Assembly (NCBI RefSeq): GCF_901000735.1 | Contig: NC_081542.1 | Span: 15,043,577 to 15,107,576 of the forward strand | Direction of reading: 5' to 3' | Length of the DNA stretch: 64,000 nt | Source: Corylus avellana | Lineage: Eukaryota > Streptophyta > Magnoliopsida > Fagales > Betulaceae | Shown here: piece after piece, positions 46,500 to 57,245 of the stretch | How positions within the stretch are numbered: the stretch's first letter is position 1 | Layout: every line of letters begins with the position of its first letter | Translations under genes and position numbers: made by a program | The notes under the pieces: model-generated | What the model was told of the DNA's origin: nothing | Database searches by the model: none | What the model saw: the letters and a program-made list of their open reading frames with translations, nothing else

Positions 46500-47056
46500 C
46501 CACAGCTTTAACAAACTTGATCACGCAGAAGAAGATGCGATTCCTTGTGAAGTCAATTTACACACAAATTTATAATCATATATAATATGTAGGATACGTA
46601 CAACAGTATATAATTGATAAAATAATTAAAAATATAGGGTTGACAATTTAGATATTATTCGAAAATAATTGGTTAAATTTATGTTAAATACCAACTAAAA
46701 TAGACATCAAAGAAAAGGATTGAAAGTAACCATTCAACCGTACGTGTCCATTAAAAAAATTATTAAAAAAAGAAAAGAAAAAAGGTTCAGAAGAAACTTT
46801 CTATGAATTGAGATGACATTAAAGATAAGGAACATTGACTAAACATTAAAACGTGATTTATTTATTATTTTTTTTTTTTTGACATGTCCACACAAGAAGG
46901 AGAGAGGAATTCAAACTAGTAACTTCTACTTCATAGGTTCCTAGCCGATTGAAATATCCTTTGGGAACAACATTAAAACATGTTTTTAATGCACCGCTAG
47001 CTTGGCAAATTGATTCCACTAATTATCCAACGAGCACCACTAATTTCATTTAACCC
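46500..47056. other. Upstream flank of NLA2
   Basis: Pieces align with 12655-13030 upstream of NLA1 (AAAAATATAGGGTT, GAATTGAGATGACATTAAAG). A minus-oriented SINE interrupts the match at 46867-46975. No gene is present. Confidence 0.5.
46867..46975 (-). mobile_element. tRNA-derived SINE upstream of NLA2
   Basis: A T run is followed by GACATGTCCACACAAGAAGG, TTCAAACTAGTAACTTCTAC and TAGCCGATTGAAATATCC, the reverse complement of the SINE family head and body. It interrupts the AAAACGTG sequence conserved at 12995 in unit 1, and ACATTAAAACATGTTT follows, so ACATTAAAACGTG-like bases flank it as a degraded target duplication. Confidence 0.7.
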
Positions 47057-47428
47057 TGTGATAAGAATCAAGAAAAATATTGGCATGCATGTGAGGGAGG
47101 GTATTGAGGAATAATCACACATTGCTTGTGGACAAGACCTTTGGCATGTTTATAAAGAATGGACAACATTCTCCTATAGAACCAGTTTTATGAGATGAGT
47201 TAGGCCTACAAATTTATTCATGGTATCAGAGCCTACCACATGACGAATGTAACCCATACCACTTACCCATAAGATGGATTAAGAAAAATACTGGTCTGCA
47301 TGTGAGGGAGTGTTGGTGAATAATCCCACATTTATTGTGGACTAGACCTTGGGCATGTTTATAAGGAGTATCAAACCCTCTTTTATTGAACCGATTTTAT
47401 GAGATGAGTTGGCCCACAAATTTCTTCA
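47057..47428 (+). mobile_element. TRIM (terminal-repeat retrotransposon in miniature)
   Basis: Two direct repeats of about 120 bp (47101-47220 and 47311-47428) share GAATAATC(C/A)CACATT, GGGCATGTTTATAA and TTTTATGAGATGAGTT, and end TTCA. Immediately after the first comes TGGTATCAGAGCC (47221-47233), the classic primer-binding site complementary to initiator methionine tRNA. A purine-rich GTGAGGGAG tract precedes the second repeat. The internal part is only about 90 bp, with no coding. Bases 47057-47100 duplicate the internal 3' segment, so this is part of a tandem or recombined TRIM. Confidence 0.85.
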
Positions 47429-47479
47429 TAAGTTTTTTAAATAAACATATGTTCTTAGAGTGCATGGTTGTCATATACC

Positions 47480-49043
47480 TAGGGGTGCAAAGGCGGGCGG
47501 TTTTTAAATGCCCGCTAACCGTTAACTGCTATAACCGCCTAACCGTTTAACCGCATTAACCGCCTAACCGCTATAACCGCCTAGCGGTTAGCGGTTATTG
47601 GGTCTACTAACCGTAACCGCTAACCGCTAACCGCCTTTTTATATAATATATTTTTATAATTATAATTATAAAAATATTTATAGATATAACATAATCACTT
47701 GATCATTAAATCACAATTTTTTTTAAAAAATAATTAAATCACAATTTGAGTATTAATATATTATCACTATAATTTATATGATTATATCATATAATCACTT
47801 GATCATTAGATCACAATTTTTTTAAAAAAAATAATTAAATCACAATTTGAGTATTAATATATTATCACTATAATTTATATGATTATATCATATGAGATTG
47901 ATCATTAAATCATTTGATTATATAATAACAAATTATATATGATATAACTCATAAGTATACCAATTCATACTAATACAACAATTAAATATCTAGAGACTTA
48001 TTTCCAATGTATGTTATAAACTTATAAGTCTATATATGTTATAAGTCTATATAAGTCTACATATGTATATGAATAATATAAATGTATAATATCAATACTT
48101 AATCATATGATTCAATGACAATTCAAATACTTTATTCAAGACTTCAAGTGAATCATATTATTAATGTACAATGATGATTGACATTGTAATATTATAAATT
48201 TAAGTAATTGACATTGAATTAAACAATGACCAATGTATTACTTATAAACACAATTTAAGTATTAATGTATTATCATTATAATTTTAGTAATTTATATATT
48301 ATCACTATAATTGATATGATTATATCACATGATGATTTGATCATTAAATCATATGATTATATAATAATAAATAATACATATATAATATGACATAACTCAT
48401 AAGTCATAAGTCATAAGTCTACAAGTTAATCATATGATTCATGTACAATGATAATGACAATTGATTCAATTGAATTAAACAATATATTACTTATAACTAC
48501 AAGTCTACAATTTAATTAAAGCATTATTAGATACTTTAGGAATTTAGGATTTAGGAGTTTGAACATTACCATTTACCATTAGATATTAAGTTCAATTCAA
48601 AAAAATAATATTATAAGTAAATATGATAAGAATTTAAATAATTAACCGGTTATGATTTAATATTTAAGGAAATTTGTTTAAAGTACAAGTAAATGTAAAT
48701 TTTGGGTCAAATATTTTTGATTTTTCAATATGGGCTCTTTTTATAGCAATTGGGCCCAAGAAGATATTAAAAATACAAGAAAAAAAAGTGAGGGTAAAAA
48801 AAAGCCCCAAAAAAGAAGCCCAAAAAGCCCTAAAGAAAGCAAAAAAAAAAGCCAAATTTTAAAAAAGCGGTTAGCGGGCGGTTATCTATTTCGCTAACTG
48901 CTAACTGGCGGTTAACCGCTAACCGGCGGTTAACCGCTAACCGTTAACCGCTAGGCGGTTAGTAAAATCAACTAACCGCTAAGGCGGTTACGGTTAGCGG
49001 TTATTGCCACTAACCGCTAACCGTAACCGCCTTTGCACCCCTA
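47480..49043. mobile_element. hAT-like non-autonomous element with CGGTTA subterminal arrays
   Basis: The termini are TAGGGGTGCAAAGGCGG and CCGCCTTTGCACCCCTA. A perfect 8-bp target duplication CATATACC flanks it (47472-47479 and 49044-49051), as expected for hAT. About 150 bp at each end is packed with AACCGC / GCGGTTA units in opposite orientation at the two ends. The 1.2-kb interior is AT-rich, with an internal duplicated stretch (ATCACAATTTGAGTATTAAT twice near 47740 and 47840). No transposase is seen. Confidence 0.88.
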
Positions 49044-49210
49044 CATATACCGTAAAGATATATGTCACATGTTCTATTAATTCAATTAAAAATGTATGCG
49101 AGAATTGAATGCTTTAAAAACATGTGACTGAATTGAAGTAATTGCTTGAAAGAAAAGTTTGTCCTATCATGAATCTCATCACATCCTAGATATTATTATG
49201 TTCATAAAAA

Positions 49211-50340
49211 GTGAAAAATTTCACTTTTAGGCCCTTGAACTACCGCGCATTTTGAGTAGGGGTGTCAAAAATAACCGGGAAACCGGAACCGGGACCGGAA
49301 AATTGGGAAACCGGGAAACCGGAAACCGGAAAACCGGGACCCGGTTCCGGTTCCGGTTCCAAAAAAAAAAAAAACCGGGACCCCGGTTCCGGTCCCGGTT
49401 TTTGGCACCCGGTCAAAACCGGGAAAACCGGAACCGGGTATTAAATAATATATATACATATATTTTAATTCTTTTACTCTTAGTATTACGCAATACTCAG
49501 TATATATATAAAACAATACTTTTTATTGTTTTAATGTTTTCTTTATGTATCTAATTTAAAATTATGTTTAGGGTATTTTAAAAAATTTGAATTTTTATTT
49601 TTAAGGTTCATATAGGCAAAAACATTGATTATTTAGGATTTTTATGCTTTTTTAGGTTTATTTTTTAATTATTTGAAACAATCACAATAAAGCCTCTTTA
49701 ATTTAGACAAAAAGATTAATAGTTTTTTTTTTTAAATGAGCTAACTTATGAAAAAAATAATGGGCTTATTTTAGGCCCAATACCTAAAATAAGCCCCAAA
49801 CACTAATTATTTTCAAAAACCGGGTACCGGACCGGATAAAACCGGAACCGGCCGGGAACCGGGACCCCGGTTAACCGGGGTCCCGGTTCCGGTTCCGGTT
49901 TCCCAAAACCAAGAACCGGGGTACCCCGGTTCCGGTTTCGGTTTTGGCCAAAAACCGGGAAATCGGACCGGATTGACACTCCTAATTTTGAGAAGACCTC
50001 CTCAAAATTCAAAAATTCTAAATTACACCCTTGAACTTTCAATTTCAATCAATTTACCCCATCCATTAGTTTTAGCCGTTAACTTTTAACGAAAATACCT
50101 AAAAAGACCAAATTACCCTTCAATTTTCAATTTATTTATTTATTTATTTTTAATTTGAAATTTTATAAAAACATGAGAGATATAAATGTTATTTTATCAC
50201 TTTTAAAGTTTAAAATCTGATGGATGGGGTAAAATAATTGAAATTGAAAGTTTGGAGGTTAGATTGAGAGTTTTTGAAAATTTACGGGGGTCTTCTCAAA
50301 ACGCGCCGTAGTTGAAGAGTCTAAAATGAAGTTTTCCCTA
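49211..50340. mobile_element. Fold-back MITE split by a hAT-like element
   Basis: The outer arms are inverted: the left arm has TTTCACTTTTAGGCCCTTGA and GCGCATTTTGAG, and the right arm has TCTCAAAACGCGCCGTAGTT and TAAAATGAAGTTTTCCC. The family is the same as at 19758-20267. The inner hAT-like element (49257-49984) sits in the left arm. Without it the MITE is about 400 bp. Confidence 0.75.
49257..49984. mobile_element. hAT-like non-autonomous element with CCGGTTC subterminal arrays
   Basis: The ends TAGGGGTGTCAA and TTGACACTCCTA are inverted, with an exact 8-bp duplication ATTTTGAG (49249-49256 and 49985-49992). Both ends carry dense GGAACCGG / CCGGTTCC arrays (49270-49440 and 49815-49975). 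The centre is AT-rich and non-coding. Confidence 0.9.
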
Positions 50341-50909
50341 TAGGTATTGATTGTGCAATAATACAAAATCTCTAGTTAATACGGATGCAATCCAAATGCT
50401 TACAGGATTTCTGTCGCCTTCTTTTTCATGCATAATGAAATGAAACAACATACGTCGTTCATTCGGCCACACAAAAGACACTGTCGTGTCACATGTGGCA
50501 TGTGACGGTGATGATGATGAGCAAGAGTTTCCACCTTCATCTATCGCTCACGAGTAATGTTAATACTCTTATTTTTCTTGTATTATTTCAAATATGATGT
50601 GGTTTGTGTGATACTGAGATAAATAATTTTAGTTTTTAACATGTCAAACTTATTTAATTCGATAACACATAAATTTTTGTATTTGTTTGAACCGTTAAAG
50701 GTAATAAATGGCTCAAATTTTAAAATGCAATAATTGTAAAAAAAACACAAAAACAAAAAAAACAAAAAACAAAAAAAAAACAAAACAAAACAAAAAAGAG
50801 AGACTTGGAAAAAAAGAGAAGACTATGGAGAAGTTATCTATGAAGATTTTCTTTTTGGGATTTGGAGCTGGAGGACCCTTTGGCCTTTGAGATGCTATGC
50901 CATGACTTC

Positions 50910-51968
50910 TAGGCTGGCAAAGCGGATCCGAGGGTCGACCCCTTTACGATCCGTTTAAGCTATACCCAAACATGACTCGTTTAGTAAACGGGTTAGACCC
51001 CCCGACACAACACAACATGGAAATTTTCATGGGTCGCCCAACATAACCCGTGAGACTTGTTTAAAATAATGGGTCGTGTCGGGTCGAGATGACCCGACAC
51101 GACCCGTTTAACTAAAAATGTGATTTTTTTATAAAAAAAATAAATAATAAAATAATAAAATAATAATAGTTTTAACAATTAAAACTAAAATTGACAAAAT
51201 TAAGGAAAAACACACTCCAGTTATAGATCCAACATATTCCAGTTAAAGGAAAAGATCAAGTTCAAGATATATCTAGTCTGAATTCAAGGCATTATGAATA
51301 TGTTGAACTTAAGGAGAGCTTGAGGGATAAGAAAAGAAAGACAGATGTGGGTGCGCTGTGGAAAACCTCTTTGGCACTTAGAACCGTTGAGACAATCCTC
51401 TAAATCTCCATGGATCTTTTCGTTAGTTTCTCTCTACTCGAGTACTCACAGGAAATCCAAGCTTGCCCCTTTACAGGTTACCAGTTACCCCCCCTCCCCA
51501 GGACATTCAAGCTTGCCCCTTTACAGGTTACCAGTTATTCTTTCTCTCTCTCTCACGCTCACACACACACAAAAAAGAGGGAGAGAGCGGCGAGCAGGAG
51601 AAAGAAAGAGGGGCGGCGGTGGCGTGGCGTGAGCGTGAGGACTAGGACTAGGAGAGGCCGAGAGGGTCTGGAGACTAGGTCTGGACTCTAGAGAGTGGAG
51701 ACTGCGACACTGCGTACGTAGTGTGTTTTTCCTTTAGGTTAAAATAAAATAATAATAATAATAAATAAATAAATAAATAAAAATAAAGAATAAAAAATTA
51801 ATTAAAAAATTTTAAAAAATTAAACAGAAATAGCGGGTCACCCGTGATATAATCCACCAAACACTCATAAACGGTTTAACCCATTTATGACTTAAACCCA
51901 TTTAATGTAAACTCAAACTCGTTAATTTTATGTATAGTTATCGGGTCATGTCAAAATTGTGAGTCCTA
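50910..51968. mobile_element. hAT-like non-autonomous element with GGGTCG subterminal arrays
   Basis: The left end TAGGCTGGCAAAGCGGATCC and right end GTGAGTCCTA are weakly inverted, and the 8-mers outside (ATGACTTC and GTGACTTT) match at six places. Arrays of ACCCGACACGACCCG and GGGTCGTGTCGGGTCG occupy the left 200 bp, and a weaker GGGTCACCCG set lies at the right. Inside is a 30-bp direct repeat (51458-51487 and 51508-51537, phrase AAGCTTGCCCCTTTACAGG) and a GA/CT-rich tract. Unit 1 lacks this insertion. Confidence 0.65.
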
Positions 51969-52298
51969 GTGACTTTGACATAGCAATAAAACGTCGGCTT
52001 GTTATTACGTCCATGTTCATTTTTCGCGAGAAATTGAAACAAATTGAGACAACGTCAACAATTTGGCCACGCGTTGGGCCAGATTTTCGCCACGTATTAT
52101 TTTGGAGTTGGTGAGCTTAGTAGGTGACAGCGAAGCGTTGCGATTAATACGAAGTCGTTGCAGAGCCTTGAGTGTGAAAAAACATCAGATATCTCCTGGA
52201 AAAGTACTGACCCTTGGATTTGCCACAGAGCCGCTGTTACGGCCTTTTCAGACTCAAAATCGAATGCAATCATTGGTCCCTAGAAACTATATGATATT

Positions 52299-53331
52299 GA
52301 TTGGGATCGGAATCCTGGCAATAGCAAAGAAATTGCCCATAAATTTTTTTTTCAAATCCTAACCGTTTAATGTCATTCAAGGTCCATATTGAGTCACGTG
52401 TCTCACTATAACAAAATAATAAATTATTATTTAAATTTTTTAAAAAAATTACAAAACAAAATAATAAATATAATAAAAATTTTGGGTGGCCGGCCCACCC
52501 CAACTGAGGGCCGATCCAGTGCCACATCGCCAGAAACAACCACCGCCCATCACCGATGACCCGGACCCGGCCACCACGGTATGCCACTCTCTTTCTTTCT
52601 TTCCTCCTCTTTCTTGTTCTAGTCGAGCAAGAGAACACTCTCCCTCTTCCTTTGATTTTTCTCTTCCAGCTCTCTCTCTCCTCTAAATATTTCTCTCGGG
52701 TCTGGTCTGGGCAAGAGGGAAACAACCCCTCTTCTTTCTCTTTTCCTCCTCTTTTCTCCTCCTCACGGTCTCTCTCTCGATCTCCCTTTTTCCAGCTCTC
52801 TCTCTCTCTCCTCTGAATATCTCTCTCGGGTTTGGTCTGGGCAAGAGGGAAACCAAATTAAAGGAAGAGGGAGAGTGTTCTCTTGCCCAGCCAGAACAAG
52901 AAAGAGGAGGAAAGAAAGAAAGAGAGGGGAGTACCNNNNNNNNNNNNNNNNNNNNNNNNNNNNNNNNNNNNNNNNNNNNNNNNNNNNNNNNNNNNNNNNN
53001 NNNNNNNNNNNNNNNNNNNNNNNNNNNNNNNNNNNAACAAGAAAGAGGAGGAAAGAAAGAAAGAGAGGGGAGTACCGTGGTGGCTGGGTCACCGGCGATG
53101 GGCGGTGGTTGTGTTTCCAACGACGTGGCAACAGATCGGCTCTCCGTTGGGGTGGGCCGGCCACCCCTTATCGTAAAAATGGGGTGATCGGCCACCCCAA
53201 AATTTTCATTATTTTATTTTATTAGTAGTGGGACACGTGTCTCTATATGAACCCTTGGATGACCGTAAACCGTGAGGATTTGAACAAAAACTTGTGGGCA
53301 ATTTCTTCCCCATTGCCGGGGATCCCAATCC
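52299..53331. mobile_element. Large fold-back element with palindromic interior
   Basis: The outer arms are inverted: the left starts GATTGGGATCGGAATCCTGG, the right ends GGGGATCCCAATCC, and complementarity continues through GTCTCACTATAAC / AGTGGGACACGTGTC. Inside are GGTGGCC modules, then a mirrored pair of CT-rich and GA-rich tracts with GGTCTGGGCAAGAGGGAAAC occurring twice. Long frames here (serine/arginine/leucine-rich) are by-products of the CT/GA tracts. The element contains the gap at 52936. Confidence 0.7.
52936..53035. other. Assembly gap of 100 N, probably spurious
   Basis: The 41 bases before the gap (52895-52935) and the 41 bases after it (53036-53076) are identical, which suggests two contig ends that overlap rather than missing sequence. 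Confidence 0.9.
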
Positions 53332-54024
53332 GATGGATTGTGGGAAGTTTTATCATATATATATTTTTTCTTTCTAATAATAGCAAAATTATAATGATGT
53401 AAAGTGACAAACGAATCCTAAAGTTTATAATTGGTGAAATTATTAATAATGTATAGATAATAAGTTAGCACAAATTACCCATTTTACCAATTATGAATGG
53501 ACATAATTTTTTTTTCAAACTGGTCGGGTTGGACTCAATGGAGAAAACTATAAAATTGTTGGGGGTCTTTTAACATGTAAAAAAAACATGAGTTTTTAGT
53601 TAGCATATAAAAAATACTTGATTTTTTTTTTTAATAAAATTATTAAAAACTAAGTATTTCTCACCTTCTCAAAAGATAAATAACTGTTAATAAACTGAAT
53701 TGGAAGAAATTTATCTAACCCAATTTAGAGAATATCTATGTCTATTATAGATTGCTATATCAATTTATGAGGAATTTTGCAATAAAATTTATAATAACCC
53801 TAAGGCAATCCCGGTGGGAGATATATGTGTTGTCTTTAACAATTATATTACAAATAAAAACTATGATTGTGGACTTCTTGTTGTTGGAGACATGTGTACC
53901 ATGATTCATTCCTTTTAGGATTTGAAAGCATTATCTCTTTCTCCACTAATTAATTTTAATTTAATGTGGAAAGGAAAAGAAAACGAAGCATTGACTGTGT
54001 TACGCGAACAGATCATTTTCAGTC
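53332..54024. other. Spacer conserved with unit 1
   Basis: This aligns in pieces with 16440-16800 (GATTGTGGGAAGTTTTATC, AATTATAATGAT) and with 17740-17800 (ATTCATGCG-like, GCATTATCTCTTTCTCCACT). No gene. Confidence 0.5.
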
Positions 54025-54596
54025 CATTTTGGATGGGAGAATATTCAGTTTATGGCTAAGATTTTTAAAAAGTATTCTTAGAGTTACAAATGAGACACAT
54101 GTCCCACTAACAAAAATTAATAATAAAATATTATTTCATATTAAAAAATTTATAAAATAATAAGGGGTAGCCGAAGCCACCCCATGGCCCAATGGGGGTG
54201 GCCCCCCGGCCACCCCCAAGGGCCAAACAAATTTTTTTCCTTATTTTTTCGTTTGGCCCTTGGGGGTGGTCAGACCACCTCGTTGGGCTTGGGGGTGGCC
54301 GTAGACCGGCCAAATGAAATTTTTTTTATTATTTTTTTATTTTAGATTTGGCCCTTGGAGGTGGTCGGCCTTGGGGTGGCTTCGGCCACCCTAGCCCTGA
54401 ATTGGGGTGGTCCGGCCACCCTCAATGGGGTGGCCAACCACACCTTATTATTTTATTATTTTATTTTATAGTTTTTTTAATATAAAAGAATATTTTATTA
54501 TTATTTTTAGTTAGTGGGACATGTATCTCATTTATGGCTATAGAATTTCTAAAAAAAAATTATAGTCATAAACTAAATATTCTCCAGTCCAAAATA
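54025..54596. mobile_element. Fold-back MITE with GGTGGCC centre
   Basis: The left arm ATTTTGGATGGGAGAATATT and right arm AATATTCTCCAGTCCAAAAT are inverted and remain so through GAGACACATGTCCCACTAAC / TTAGTGGGACATGTATCTC. The GC-rich centre (54165-54450) alternates GGGGTGGCC and GGCCACCCC. A related element lies at 58830-59320. Confidence 0.75.
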
Positions 54597-55216
54597 AACT
54601 TTTATTTTGAGAGGATTCCGTGTTGCGCATGCCCTACAATGGATTGGAGAGAATTCCGTGTTGCACATGCTATACTAATTTATTGTAGGAAGGAAAAGCA
54701 AGAAGATTAATGGTGAAAGAACCGGCGCACTTTTTCTGCCAACATCCAATCAAATTTTATGAGCTGGAGAAATTTGATCTTCTTACGTAAGTAGTTATAA
54801 GATAAAAGTATTTTTATAAATTGGGTTAGAATAAATTCTTCCAACTTAATTTATTAAAGTAATATTTTTTTAATATAATTAACTGAGCATGTGATTCTAT
54901 AAACAAGAATAAGGTTATACATCATACTTTTATCTTGTATTTCTGATGAGATGTTGCTAATCAGCCTTATTTTAAGAGTGTAAATTCAATGACGGATTGA
55001 CAGTGCCACTTCAACAAATGAGATAAAAGTATAGTGTATAACATTTATCTTCTATATTTATCACTTGAGTAATGCTACATACTACATGAGCAATTCTATA
55101 AATTCCCCTTGTGTCACTCAAAAAATAAAGTGGCTTTAAAATTACTATTTAATCAAAATCTAATAATCATCAATCACAAACTCAATGATAATTTTAAGAA
55201 CCACATCTTTCTTAGA
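54597..55216. other. Spacer conserved with unit 1
   Basis: This matches 17800-18480 (GGTGAAAGAACCG, CACTTTTTCTGCCA, GACGGATTGACAGTGCCAC) without the small TIR element present in unit 1. No gene. Confidence 0.55.
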
Positions 55217-55388
55217 ACATGTTTAGGATTGTAATTGAGAAATAGAGTTTTTAAGTCAAAAGGTATTTTTTGGCAAAAGCCTTAAGCGCTTTCAATTTTT
55301 TTTACCAAACGGGTATTTTTTTTCTTTTTTCAAACGGACTTTTCGAGTACTAAACGCACTTTTAGGCCCCTCAAACATATAGCCAAAC
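55217..55388. mobile_element. MITE of the AAACGCAAT family
   Basis: It has the phrases GATTGTAATTGAGAAATAGA, TTTTTAAGTCAAAAGG and TTTTCAAACGGACTTTTCGA. It is the counterpart of the copy at 18490-18712 in unit 1, with a different internal deletion. Confidence 0.5.
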
Positions 55389-55483
55389 AAACTCTGGACA
55401 TAAGAGAAACTTTTTGCATTACTCCATACCACACAAATATTTCACAAGTACTTCACTATGCTAATGTGGCACGGTCTAGTAGC

Positions 55484-55487
<4 letters not shown>

Positions 55488-55525
<38 letters not shown>

Positions 55526-55651
55526 GCTACTACACTTTGACATGTCAACGTNNNNNNNNNNNNNNNNNNNNNNNNNNNNNNNNNNNNNNNNNNNNNNNNN
55601 NNNNNNNNNNNNNNNNNNNNNNNNNNNNNNNNNNNNNNNNNNNNNNNNNNN
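55488..55651. other. TA microsatellite followed by 100-N gap
   Basis: The TA run (55488-55521) and its flank AAGGGCTACTACACTTTGAC match 19015-19090. The gap (55552-55651) starts about 30 bases later, so the place of the unit 1 hairpin (19238-19356) cannot be compared. Confidence 0.9.
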
Positions 55652-55671
55652 TAATTTTTTAAAAGAAAAAG

Positions 55672-55860
55672 AAAAATTAGAGGGGTGGCCAGATCCACCC
55701 CCATGGCCGATCTGGGGGTGGACAAACCACCCCATGGCCAAGGGGTTGGTCCAACAAACCCCACAAGGCCAAAAAAAAAAAAATAATAAAAAAAAATTGG
55801 GTTTTGGGGGTGGCCGGACCACCCCCTTGACCATGGTGTGGTTTCGGCCAACCTATACCG
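55672..55860. mobile_element. GGTGGCC-module MITE remnant
   Basis: Alternating GGGGTGGCC and CCACCCCCATGGCC strings span 55680-55850. The left end is lost in the gap and the right end is cut by the solo-LTR-like element at 55869. A similar module resumes at 57730, so the two may be halves of one interrupted element. Confidence 0.5.
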
Positions 55861-55868
55861 ACCTCTTT

Positions 55869-57237
55869 TGTTAAGTGCCAAAATATCCATATTTTAGCCC
55901 TTATGTGTGTTAATTCCTTAATATTGTTAATTTGTGTTATTTTAGTTCATTTTTGTGTTTTTCATGCTTTTGTAGGCTTTTGAAAGAAAATGAAGTAAAT
56001 CTAGAAGATTTGGGCTCAAAGAGAGAAACTGGGAAAAGATGGAGCCCCTGACAGTAATATCGAGCGCACTAACAGAGAAGACAAGCAGCAAATTGGCCAT
56101 GCGCGATCCAGCGCACAATAGAAGAGGCTCAATCGCAGACGTGCAATTGAGCGCACACGGGTTGCGATCAATCGCACCCGTGCGCAGGAGATACATCAAG
56201 AGTGCGGCAAGACTGCTAGTATTTCCATATTAGGGTTTTCCAAGTCCCACTTGTAATAGGAGTAAAACCCTACGAATTTCCTAGGTTTACTAGTGTAACA
56301 AGGACTTCTAAAGCCTATAAATAGATCTCTTAGCCTCTAGGAATAGGTGTAGAGAAAGAGACGCAAGCTCTGGAAAGGAACTGAAAGTTAGATCAACAAG
56401 AGTTTGGGTTTTTCTTCTCTTCCACCTTTTATTTTCATTATGTAGTTTATATTTTAATTAGGGCTAGATTGAAGCCCTAATCATGTCTTTTTAAGATTGC
56501 AATATTAGCGCCTTTGCTACAATTATATTTTGGTGTATTTAACTTGATTAATGCCCTGTTATCTTGTATTCCTCATATGTGTTTGTCTGGCCAACATATG
56601 CATGTGGTGTTGATTAGTTAATCAAATCAATTTGGATGACTGAGTCCTGGGTTTAATAAAAGTAACAAAAGATATCCACATCGGATTTTTGGGTTAATCA
56701 ACATGAGGAACCGGGAGTAGACATCCATGCCCTAGGCCTCGTGTGTTTGTCGATTTCCATAGATTTATGTTTTCTTAAAGAACAACTTAGTAGACACATA
56801 TGTTAAATCTTTTAAGAAAGAAAAGAATTAGAGTATATACCCATGCCTAATTCGTTGCTTAGGAAAATCAATAGCTTAAGGAGTAGACACCCATGCCCTT
56901 AGGTTGGCAAACATGAATTATACCGATATGATTGACGCATTGACATATTGTTATTTTAATTAGTCTGATTAGTGGTGGATATCAAAACCCTAATCTTTTT
57001 TAGTTTTAGTTTATTTTTTATTTTATTTTATTTTTTTATTTTAAATTTAATAGTGACAATTGAATTTTATTGTTTAATTAAATCGGAATTTACTTCTAAG
57101 TATAATTTATCAATCCTCGTGGGAATGATCTCGTATTTACCGGCTATACTATTGTTTGATCTTGTGCATTTGCGAGTAAAACATATCAAGTATTGTACCA
57201 AGTATTTGTCTATTAATTTAGATGGATATTTGGCACA
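55869..57237. mobile_element. Probable solo LTR of a Ty3/gypsy-type retrotransposon
   Basis: It begins TGTTAAGTGCCAAAATATCC and ends near GGCACA, flanked exactly by ACCTCTTT on both sides (55861-55868 and 57238-57245). Inside are CCTATAAATAG (56317-56327, TATA box), AGGGCTAGATTGAAGCCCTA, and near the 3' end CAATCCTCGTGGGAATGATC and GTGCATTTGCGAGTAAA, phrases seen at the ends of Athila/Tat-type LTRs. An 8-bp flanking repeat is longer than the usual 5 bp, so the exact borders may be off. No internal region remains. Confidence 0.6.
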
Positions 57238-57245
57238 ACCTCTTT

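Noticed and set aside
47490..49040. CRISPR-like or satellite array of AACCGC units
   Set aside because: The short units are confined to the two ends of an element with hAT-type termini and an 8-bp target duplication, with no spacer structure.
52486..53195. Long serine/proline- or arginine-rich frames around 52.5-53.2 kb
   Set aside because: They cross CT/GA tracts and the N gap of a fold-back element, and exist on both strands in several frames.
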